Assembly (NCBI GenBank): GCA_955652635.1
Contig: CATPBN010000219.1
Location: 1 to 12,484, forward strand
Direction of reading: 5' to 3'
DNA length: 12,484 nt
Source: an uncultured Gemmatimonadaceae bacterium
GTDB taxonomy: Bacteria > Gemmatimonadota > Gemmatimonadetes > Gemmatimonadales > Gemmatimonadaceae
The position numbers and the translations under genes were made by a program. Below the pieces are notes generated by a model that made no database searches, was not told the origin of the DNA, and saw only the letters and a program-made list of their open reading frames with translations. This document shows, piece by piece, positions 6,052 through 12,484 of the stretch (the first letter of the stretch is position 1; each line of letters opens with the position of its first letter).

Positions 6052-7464
6052 TTAAGTCCCGGAACCCGCAAATCTGGATAGGACCATCTTCTCCAGCTCC
6101 TCTTTCATCGACTGGAGCTCGATCGTCTCGAGAACGTCGGCGGCGAAGGCGTACGTCAACAGAATCCGCGCCGTTTCGCGTCCGATCCCGCGACTGTTCA
6201 GATAGAACATCGCGACCTCATCGAGTCGTCCTACCGTCGCGCCGTGAGTGCACTTCACATCGTCGGCGAAGATCTCGAGCTGCGGCTTCGTGTCCACCCG
6301 CGCGGTTGGCGACAGCAGGAGATTGTTGTTGCTCTGCTTGCCGTCCGTCTTCTGCGCTTCGGGGTGCACGTACACTTTCCCGTTGAAGACGCCGTGTGAC
6401 CGGCCGTCGAGCACACCCTTGTAGACCTCATGGCTCGGGCAATTTGGGGCGATGTGCTCGATAACGGTCTGGTTGTCTATGTGCTGCACGCCGTCGGCGA
6501 GATAGAGTCCGTTCAGCGTGCAGCTCGCGGCAGCTCCGGCGAGCGAAGTGTAAATGTTGGTCCGCGCCAGAGAGCCGCCGACCGCGAACGAGAACGAGTG
6601 CAGCTGGCTGTCGCGCTCCTGTCGGATCTGCGTCGTGCCGACGTGAAACGCCTTCTCGCTCTCCCTCTGAATCTTGTAGTGATCGACGCGCGCCCCTTCG
6701 CCGAGGGAGATCTCGGTGACGGCGTTGGTGAAATAGCAGTTGTCACGAATCGAGACGTAGCTCTCGATTATCGTCGCGCGGGAATTCTGCGCAGCGACGA
6801 TCAGGTTGCGCGGATGCGAGACTGCTTCGCCCTCGCCTTCTGAAACGAATATCAGGTGAATCGGTTGGTCGACGACGGCGTCGGCCTGCAGCTCCACTAA
6901 TGCACCGTCCTGAATGAATGCCGTGTTGAGTGCCGTAAAGGCGTGGCGGTTGAACGCCGCAATCTTCCCGAGATGTCGCTCAGGACGGCCGATCCCAGAG
7001 CGAACTGCTTTGGCGAGACTGTTCACCCGAACCTTTTCACCCGCACCCGCGCAGGACGAGAGATCGGGAGAGAACTCGCCATTCACAAAGACCAGCGTGT
7101 GCCACGCGGGCTGGCCGAACGTGAAGCGCTCGAGATCAGCGCGCGCCACTATTCCCGCCGTGCTCCCCTCCGACGAAATACCCGCCTCACTCGTCCTCGC
7201 GACATGAAACATCCGCTCGGCGATCGGCGCGACGCTCGTGAAATGCCAGTCCTCGTTCTTCGTCGTTGGAAATCCGAGGGCCTCGAACCGGTCCATCCCC
7301 TGCGCGCGAAGCGACTGAAGCCATTCCGGCCCGGCGGGTTGATGCCTGAAATTCGCCCGATACGCTTCGATCGGACTCAGCGCGCGAGTGTTCACTGAAT
7401 TTGCGCCGTTGTTGCCGAGCGCCGCGTTATCACGAAAGCCCTTTCTGGTCGCAACGTCGCTCAA
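6052..7464 (-). CDS. sufD: Fe-S cluster assembly protein SufD
   Basis: SufD partners SufB and SufC in the SufBC2D scaffold complex that builds iron-sulfur clusters in the cytoplasm. The 470-residue product has the family's N-terminal region (F-P-T-T-K-N-E-D-W) and the C-terminal beta-helix end: D-D-V-K-C-T-H407-G-A-T-V-G, L-D-E, F-Y-L-N-S-R-G-I, then a helical tail. Counting back from the C-terminus, H407 matches the E. coli SufD His360 position proposed as a cluster-site ligand. That is alignment by eye and memory. The chain is about 47 residues longer than the E. coli protein, mostly at the N-terminus. The start is TTG at 7462-7464, in the sequence TTGA shared with the sufC stop, and GGAG in the sufC end lies seven bases upstream, so the two are probably translationally coupled. 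A later in-frame GTG exists but has no ribosome site. It is the last gene of the minus-strand SUF arm. Confidence 0.95.
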   Translation of the reverse strand: MSDVATRKGFRDNAALGNNGANSVNTRALSPIEAYRANFRHQPAGPEWLQSLRAQGMDRFEALGFPTTKNEDWHFTSVAPIAERMFHVARTSEAGISSEGSTAGIVARADLERFTFGQPAWHTLVFVNGEFSPDLSSCAGAGEKVRVNSLAKAVRSGIGRPERHLGKIAAFNRHAFTALNTAFIQDGALVELQADAVVDQPIHLIFVSEGEGEAVSHPRNLIVAAQNSRATIIESYVSIRDNCYFTNAVTEISLGEGARVDHYKIQRESEKAFHVGTTQIRQERDSQLHSFSFAVGGSLARTNIYTSLAGAAASCTLNGLYLADGVQHIDNQTVIEHIAPNCPSHEVYKGVLDGRSHGVFNGKVYVHPEAQKTDGKQSNNNLLLSPTARVDTKPQLEIFADDVKCTHGATVGRLDEVAMFYLNSRGIGRETARILLTYAFAADVLETIELQSMKEELEKMVLSRFAGSGT

Positions 7465-8228
7465 GCCGCTGCTCCGGCACCGGCATCGACGTTCTGCAAC
7501 CAGTCGTAGCCCTTCTCCTCGAGCTCGAGCGCGAGCTCCTTGCCTCCCGACTTCACAATGCGACCGTTCGAGAGCACATGGACGAAGTCGGGTACTATGT
7601 AATTGAGGAGACGCTGATAATGGGTGACAACGATCGTGGCGTTTTCGGGCGATCGCAGAGTGTTGACCCCCTGAGCGACGATGCGAAGCGCGTCGATGTC
7701 GAGACCTGAATCGGTCTCGTCGAGAATTGCCAGCCTCGGAGCGAGAACCGCCATCTGGAAGATCTCGTTTCTCTTCTTCTCGCCGCCGGAGAAGCCCTGG
7801 TTGACCGAGCGCGATAGCATCGACTCGTCCATGTCGACGAGCTTGAGCTTCTCCTCGACTAGGTCGAGGAATTCGAGAGGATCGACTTCTTCCATTCCCT
7901 TCGCTTTGCGAATCTCGTTGTACGCAGAGCGGAGGAAGTAGGCGTTCGATACGCCGGGAATCTCGACGGGATACTGGAACGCGAGAAAAATCCCGTTCTG
8001 TGCGCGCACTTCGGGATCCAGCTCGAGGAGATTTTGCCCGTCGTAAGTAACGGTGCCTTGCGTCACCTGGTACGACGGATTTCCGGCGAGCACCTGCGCC
8101 AGTGTGGATTTCCCCGAGCCGTTCGGGCCCATGACCGCGTGTACCTCTCCTGTATTGACCCGAAGAGTGATTCCACGAAGTATCTCTCGATCGCCTATTC
8201 CGGCGTGCAGATCATTTATTTCTAGCAC
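7461..8228 (-). CDS. sufC: Fe-S cluster assembly ATPase SufC
   Basis: SufC is the ABC-type ATPase of the SufBC2D complex. ATP-driven SufC dimerisation changes the SufB-SufD interface during cluster assembly. The 255-residue product has all ABC parts in order: Walker A G-P-N-G-S-G-K40-S-T, the Q-loop in F-Q-Y-P, signature S-G-G-E-K-K-R at 147-153, Walker B L-A-I-L-D170-E171, D-loop S-G-L-D and the H-loop V-T-H203-Y. The spacing and the phrase D-E-T-D-S-G-L-D-I-D-A-L are characteristic of SufC rather than a transport ATPase. The start is a GTG (8226-8228) without a visible ribosome site. It lies 165 bp after the sufB stop, an unusual gap in this operon that contains a 55-codon open frame and a promoter-like sequence. 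The stop overlaps the sufD start by four bases. Confidence 0.96.
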   Translation of the reverse strand: MLEINDLHAGIGDREILRGITLRVNTGEVHAVMGPNGSGKSTLAQVLAGNPSYQVTQGTVTYDGQNLLELDPEVRAQNGIFLAFQYPVEIPGVSNAYFLRSAYNEIRKAKGMEEVDPLEFLDLVEEKLKLVDMDESMLSRSVNQGFSGGEKKRNEIFQMAVLAPRLAILDETDSGLDIDALRIVAQGVNTLRSPENATIVVTHYQRLLNYIVPDFVHVLSNGRIVKSGGKELALELEEKGYDWLQNVDAGAGAAA

Positions 8229-8379
8229 GAAACCAGTGATTGAATGTCGTTTGGATGCCGTATATCGCCTGACTGAAGAGCGTCCAATTTGCGGTGAAAG
8301 GGTACCCCGGCGTCCTGGGTCCGGAGCGGAGCCAGGCCCAGGCAGCGCGGATTCTGTCGTTGAGATTGCGCGAGACCAT
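8212..8379 (-). CDS. possible small protein (55 residues) in the sufB-sufC gap
   Basis: An ATG at 8377-8379 opens a frame that begins 14 bp after the sufB stop, spans the whole gap and ends with TGA at 8212-8214, overlapping the sufC start by 17 bp. The predicted product is basic and rich in aromatics, with four tryptophans (A-W-A-W-L-R, T-A-N-W-T-L-F, F-N-H-W-F-R) and a central G-P-R-T-P-G-Y-P-F turn. About two thirds of codons end in G or C, compatible with coding but somewhat low for this genome. There is no good ribosome site upstream. Its support is that it fits the gap exactly and would couple translation into sufC, whose own GTG lacks a ribosome site. The alternative is non-coding sequence carrying an internal promoter. 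I recognise no family. Confidence 0.3.
   Translation of the reverse strand: MVSRNLNDRIRAAWAWLRSGPRTPGYPFTANWTLFSQAIYGIQTTFNHWFRARNK
8259..8287 (-). promoter_or_regulatory. possible internal promoter for sufC-sufD
   Basis: On the minus strand TTGGAC (8282-8287) and TATACG (8259-8264) are separated by 17 bases, a sigma70-like arrangement with imperfect hexamers. A transcript would begin near 8252, about 25 bases before the sufC GTG. It offers an explanation for the sufB-sufC gap other than a small gene. The match is weak and could be chance. Confidence 0.25.
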
Positions 8380-8393
8380 TGGGCGTCAGTGAA

Positions 8394-9830
<1,437 letters not shown>

Positions 9831-9863
9831 TCCAACTCCTTGGCGTTTCCATACTTCCCTTCG

Positions 9864-9876
9864 TAGATTCAATCTA
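9864..9876. promoter_or_regulatory. palindrome overlapping the sufB -10 element, operator candidate
   Basis: TAGATT-C-AATCTA is a perfect 13-base inverted repeat whose right half is the proposed -10 hexamer of the sufB promoter. A dimeric repressor bound here would block RNA polymerase. It does not match the SufR-type CAAC-N6-GTTG pattern I recall, so no regulator is named. Confidence 0.4.
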
Positions 9877-9900
9877 AAGCAATTCTGTCGGGATAGTCAA
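9871..9900 (-). promoter_or_regulatory. probable sufB promoter
   Basis: On the minus strand TTGACT (9895-9900) and TAGATT (9871-9876) are 18 bases apart, a good sigma70-like pair, with a start point expected near 9864 and a leader of about 35 bases to the sufB ATG. The -10 element is half of an inverted repeat and the -35 overlaps another, so repression by a bound protein is plausible. Confidence 0.6.
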
Positions 9901-9923
9901 GCAAACACCTGCGTCTCTATCCC
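9890..9923. promoter_or_regulatory. spaced inverted repeat between the SUF arms, operator candidate
   Basis: GGGATAG (9890-9896) and CTATCCC (9917-9923) are exact complements 20 bases apart. The left arm overlaps the sufB -35 element at 9895-9900, and the right arm lies about 70 bp ahead of the Rieske ATG. The arm centres are 27 bp apart, between two and three helical turns, so a single protein could bind both and affect both directions. The role is inferred from position only. Confidence 0.35.
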
Positions 9924-9995
9924 ATTGTCTCGTCAGCACTTAGGCGGCAGCAACGTGTCCGAAGCCGGCCAGCTTTCCTCCAAAAGAGCATCTCG

Positions 9996-10403
9996 ATGAC
10001 CGGCGCTCCCCGCCCCGTTTTCGATTCGCCTGCTGGCAATCCCGAGTTCGAGCCAGTAGCCTCGGTGACTGATCTGGACGACGGAATGGTTCTGCAGCGG
10101 GTGCGTCCGAGTGGGGATGCGATTTGTCTCGTCCGGTTTAACGGCGAGATCTCCGCTCTGAGCGATATCTGTACCCACCAGCATTTTTCGATGTCGCTGG
10201 GGGACCTGCTCGAGGACGGAACTCTTCAGTGCGCGTGGCACGGCACCCGGTACGACTGCAGGACGGGCGAAGTCAGGCAGGTTCCGGCGACCAGTCCGTT
10301 GCCGGTGTTTCAAGTCCGGCTCGATGGAGACACGATCCTCGTCGGTCCGCGCTGCCAGCGGATCGACGGCAAGTACGAAAAGTCTACGGTGCGGGTACCA
10401 TGA
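9996..10403 (+). CDS. Rieske-type [2Fe-2S] ferredoxin of the SUF locus
   Basis: The 135-residue product is a soluble Rieske domain with both cluster motifs: C59-T-H61 and C79-A-W-H82. It continues G-T-R-Y-D-C-R-T-G-E-V and P-L-P-V-F-Q-V, as in small ferredoxins of the HcaC/NirD type. It has no membrane anchor, unlike bc1 Rieske proteins, and no oxygenase domain. Rieske ferredoxins of this sort are known beside sufS in other bacteria, where a role as electron donor to the SUF machinery is suspected but, as far as I know, not settled. An extra cysteine at 88 is present. The ATG at 9996 has only a weak purine-rich site upstream. The stop overlaps the sufS start by four bases (ATGA), indicating tight coupling to the cysteine desulfurase. 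Confidence 0.92.
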   Translation: MTGAPRPVFDSPAGNPEFEPVASVTDLDDGMVLQRVRPSGDAICLVRFNGEISALSDICTHQHFSMSLGDLLEDGTLQCAWHGTRYDCRTGEVRQVPATSPLPVFQVRLDGDTILVGPRCQRIDGKYEKSTVRVP

Positions 10404-11650
10404 AGCTACGCCGCGATTCCGCGTTTCGCCCGGACTTAAGGGTGCGCGCCGACTTTCCGCTGTTGGTCAATAATCCGGATCTGCACTACCTCGACTCCGC
10501 TGCGACATCGCAGAAGCCGAAGGTGGTTCTCGATGCATTGCGCGATTTCTACGAGACGGCGAACGCGAATCCGCATCGAGGAGCGTACTCGCTCTCCGTA
10601 CGGGCGACCGAATACTATCACCTGGCTCGAGTTCGGATCGCGCAATTCCTTGGTGTGCGCGATTCAGACTGTCTCATCTTCACACGTGGCACGACGGAAG
10701 GAGTGAATCTCGTAGCAGGATCGTGGGGCGAGGCAAACGTCTTGAGGGGCGACGAAATAGTCGTCACCGCGATGGATCACCACGCCAACTTCGTCCCGTG
10801 GCAGATCCTCGCCATGAAGAAGGGCGCGAAATTCAGAATCTGCGAGCTGACTCCTGACGGGAGGATCGATCTCGGGCACTTCAGCGGCTTGCTCAACGAT
10901 CGCACGAAGATCGTCGCGTTCAATCACGTGTCGAACGCTCTTGGGACGATCAATCCGATCGCGGAGATTATAAGACTCGTTCGCGAGAAGACGGACGCGA
11001 TCACAGTTTGCGATGGCGCCCAGAGCGCACCCCATTTCCCCGTCTCGTTCGATTCGCTGGGCGTCGATTTCTACGCGTTCAGCGGACACAAGATGCTCGG
11101 ACCGATGGGAATCGGCGGATTGATCGGAAAGCGCGAGATGCTCGAGGAGATGCCCCCATATCAGACCGGGGGCGACATGATCGAGTTCGTGTACGATGAC
11201 CGCACTACGTGGAACGTGCTGCCGCACAAGTTCGAGGCGGGGACTCCGAACGCCGCCAATGCCGTTGGGCTCGCTGCCGCCGTCGAGTACCTCGACAGAA
11301 TAGGAATGGATCGCGTGCTCTCGCACGAGCGCGCGCTGATGTCGGCGGCGCAGAAGCGGTTGGCCGCGATCGAAGGTCTGCGCATCTACGGGCCGCCGGC
11401 AAGCGAGCGCAGCGGCGTTGTCAGCTTTACGATGACCGACGTGCATCCGCACGATCTGGCGACGATTCTCGATGGCGAGGGAGTCTGCATCCGCGCGGGG
11501 CATCATTGCGCGCAGCCATTGATGCGGCGGCTCGATGTGCCCGCGACCGCGCGGGCGTCGTTCTACGTGTACAACGACGAAAGCGACATCGATGCGCTGG
11601 TTAGCGGAATCATGAAGGCGCGCGAGATCTTCGGTTATGTACCAGCTTAG
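10400..11650 (+). CDS. sufS: cysteine desulfurase SufS (group II)
   Basis: SufS is a pyridoxal-phosphate enzyme that takes sulfur from L-cysteine as a persulfide and hands it to an acceptor, here SufU. The 416-residue product has the family landmarks: Y-L-D-S-A-A-T-S-Q-K-P, P-H-R-G-A-Y, F-T-R-G-T-T-E, M-D-H-H-A-N-F-V-P-W, D205-G-A-Q-S for the cofactor ring, the Schiff-base lysine in F-S-G-H-K231-M-L-G-P, F-E-A-G-T-P-N and the catalytic cysteine in R-A-G-H-H-C370-A-Q-P-L-M. The short loop around C370 is that of group II enzymes, which need an activating partner, and sufU lies 26 bp downstream. The frame stays open 5' of the ATG at 10400 inside the Rieske gene, but those residues match no family, and the ATGA overlap plus similarity from Y-L-D-S-A-A onward support 10400. 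The long opposite-strand frames here are shadows. Confidence 0.97.
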   Translation: MKLRRDSAFRPDLRVRADFPLLVNNPDLHYLDSAATSQKPKVVLDALRDFYETANANPHRGAYSLSVRATEYYHLARVRIAQFLGVRDSDCLIFTRGTTEGVNLVAGSWGEANVLRGDEIVVTAMDHHANFVPWQILAMKKGAKFRICELTPDGRIDLGHFSGLLNDRTKIVAFNHVSNALGTINPIAEIIRLVREKTDAITVCDGAQSAPHFPVSFDSLGVDFYAFSGHKMLGPMGIGGLIGKREMLEEMPPYQTGGDMIEFVYDDRTTWNVLPHKFEAGTPNAANAVGLAAAVEYLDRIGMDRVLSHERALMSAAQKRLAAIEGLRIYGPPASERSGVVSFTMTDVHPHDLATILDGEGVCIRAGHHCAQPLMRRLDVPATARASFYVYNDESDIDALVSGIMKAREIFGYVPA

Positions 11651-11676
11651 ACAATCGCGCCGCACAGAGAGGCCGC

Positions 11677-12129
11677 TTGTCTCTCCCTAGGACCTCGGCC
11701 GAAATTGCCGCGCTGTATCAGGAAATGATCCTCGATCACTACCGTCGCCCCCGCAACAAGGGCATTCTCGACAAGGCGGACGCCTCGGTGGAGATGAAGA
11801 ATCCGCTATGCGGTGACGAGATCACTCTTCAGGTCTCCTTCGAGGGTGACAGCGTCTGCGATCTCCGTTTTTCGGGGCGTGGTTGCTCGATCTCACAGGC
11901 ATCGGCGTCCATGATGACGCAGTTGGTGAAGGGCAAGAGCACCGAGGAGATCGGCGCGATCAGGAAGCAATTCCGGGAATTGATGCTCGGTAACACCGCT
12001 GCCGTGGATGATGCTCACCTCGGCTCACTCCGCGCTTTCTCCGGCGTGGCGAGGTTTCCAGCGCGCGTGAAATGCGCATTGCTGGCGTGGAGCGCATTGG
12101 AGAGCGCATTGGCGGAGAGGACTTCGTAA
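11677..12129 (+). CDS. sufU: SufU, zinc-dependent sulfur acceptor for SufS
   Basis: SufU resembles the scaffold IscU, but in the SufS-SufU pair it works as a zinc-bearing sulfurtransferase that accepts the persulfide from SufS and passes sulfur to SufBCD. The 150-residue product shows L-Y-Q-E-M-I-L-D-H-Y-R-R-P-R-N, N-P-L-C45-G-D47-E-I, the second cysteine in G-R-G-C70-S-I-S-Q-A-S-A-S-M-M, and the third in V-K-C133-A-L-L-A-W. C45, D47, C70 and C133 match the zinc ligands described for Bacillus SufU. The extra stretch before C133 (G-S-L-R-A-F-S-G-V) is the insertion that separates SufU from IscU, and the IscU lysine-proline and histidine context is absent. The start is TTG at 11677, forced by the conserved N-terminus and backed by AGAGAGG four bases upstream. 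sufS ends 26 bp before it. Confidence 0.95.
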   Translation: MSLPRTSAEIAALYQEMILDHYRRPRNKGILDKADASVEMKNPLCGDEITLQVSFEGDSVCDLRFSGRGCSISQASASMMTQLVKGKSTEEIGAIRKQFRELMLGNTAAVDDAHLGSLRAFSGVARFPARVKCALLAWSALESALAERTS

Positions 12130-12140
12130 AGACTCTGCCC

Positions 12141-12484
12141 ATGGTCGACGAAGCTCGTGGCTACTTGATCCGGCAGTTCGAAACGGCGTGGAAGCTCACC
12201 AGCATCCACCTCACTGAGCTTGCCACCGAGGAGTGCTTGTGGCGGCCTGCCCAACAGGGGCTGCACGTGTATCGAGCGCCCGATGGAAAGTGGCGCCCCG
12301 ATTGGCCGGATCACGAGGGATATGACCTCGGTCCGCCTAGCATCGCGTGGCTCACGTGGCACATCGGCTTCTGGTGGTCGATGGTTCTCAACCACTCGTT
12401 CGGCGACGGAACTGTCTCACGCGAGAACGTGGTATGGCCCGGCAATGCCGACGCCGTGCGTGAGTTGCTCGGCCGCCTACAGGG
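12141..12484 (+). CDS. DinB-like (DUF664-type) protein, partial: cut by the right edge
   Basis: The frame opens at ATG 12141, 11 bp after sufU, and reaches the right edge with 114 codons and no stop. It reads as a DinB-like four-helix protein: an N-terminal helix with an F-E-x-A-W-K-L segment, a loop E-C-L-W-R-P, then Y-D-L-G-P-P-S-I-A-W-L-T-W-H74-I-G-F-W-W-S-M, and N-H-S-F-G-D-G followed by V-V-W-P-G. H74 in W-H-I-x-F is the kind of position that binds metal in this superfamily, and the other expected histidines may lie beyond the edge. DinB-like proteins include mycothiol- and bacillithiol-dependent enzymes, but most members have no known role. Close spacing suggests readthrough from the Rieske-sufS-sufU unit. 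There is no strong ribosome site. Any link to cluster assembly is speculation. Confidence 0.85.
   Translation, partial: MVDEARGYLIRQFETAWKLTSIHLTELATEECLWRPAQQGLHVYRAPDGKWRPDWPDHEGYDLGPPSIAWLTWHIGFWWSMVLNHSFGDGTVSRENVVWPGNADAVRELLGRLQ

Noticed and set aside
6024..6052. Short stems GGTC/GACC and ACCGC/GCGGT between the convergent FHA and sufD ends, considered as a terminator
   Set aside because: The stems are only 4-5 bp, mutually exclusive, and lack a T-tract on either strand.
8314..8342. CCTGGG / CCCAGG pairing in the sufB-sufC gap, considered as a terminator or processing hairpin
   Set aside because: Six pairs with a 17-base loop and no U-tract is weak. It is better treated as incidental.
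9831..9872. Fourteen-residue N-terminal extension of sufB starting at 9872
   Set aside because: It would overlap the -10 element, and the internal ATG at 9830 has a perfect ribosome site and matches the usual N-terminus.
10664..11665. A 333-codon frame on the minus strand opposite sufS
   Set aside because: It is wholly antisense to an unmistakable cysteine desulfurase, has Arg/His-rich low-quality composition and no motif. It is a shadow of a high-GC gene.

Overview
The window is a high-GC bacterial chromosome segment of ordinary housekeeping character. The gene content suggests a diderm, soil-type bacterium, with Gemmatimonadota as my best guess. The grounds are the lipoprotein signal peptides, a short-form ThiC under a TPP riboswitch, a SufBCD plus SufS/SufU iron-sulfur set with an embedded Rieske ferredoxin, a DinB-like protein, and several small lineage-type proteins. 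The phylum call is an inference from general familiarity, not a search. I see no rRNA, tRNA, insertion sequence, phage gene or CRISPR array.

Left part (1-1898, minus strand): a TPP riboswitch leads into thiC, the pyrimidine branch of thiamine synthesis. The 3' end of thiC overlaps a gene running off the left edge, which encodes a secreted or membrane-attached M23-type (LytM) peptidase and appears to lack an ATG start.

Middle part (2064-6032): a four-helix membrane protein and a 53-residue glycine-rich membrane protein (plus strand) end at a strong bidirectional terminator. Facing them are two minus-strand lipoprotein genes with the same unusual layout: lipobox, a D-L-x-x-D-L-x-L-A motif, a Pro/Thr-rich linker, a glycine-zipper stretch and a cysteine. 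They are separated by a terminator-like hairpin, and the upstream one has a long hairpin in its leader. Then come a plus-strand SnoaL/NTF2-like lipoprotein, a convergent 71-residue protein, and an FHA-domain protein with a C-terminal membrane anchor.

Right part (6052-12484): a complete SUF iron-sulfur assembly locus split into two divergent transcription units. The minus-strand arm is sufB-sufC-sufD (scaffold and ATPase). The plus-strand arm is Rieske ferredoxin-sufS-sufU (electron carrier, cysteine desulfurase, zinc-dependent sulfur acceptor), followed closely by a DinB-like gene cut by the right edge. The 165-bp region between the arms has a good minus-strand promoter and two inverted repeats, but no regulator gene is present in the window. 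SufS and SufU mobilise sulfur from cysteine and SufBCD builds the cluster. ThiC, with its CX2CX4C motif, is one likely client. A 163-bp gap between sufB and sufC is spanned by a 55-codon open frame that might be a small gene.

I found no convincing new defence or mobile system. The points most worth checking are the paired lipoproteins, the small frame in the sufB-sufC gap, and the operator-like repeats between the SUF arms.
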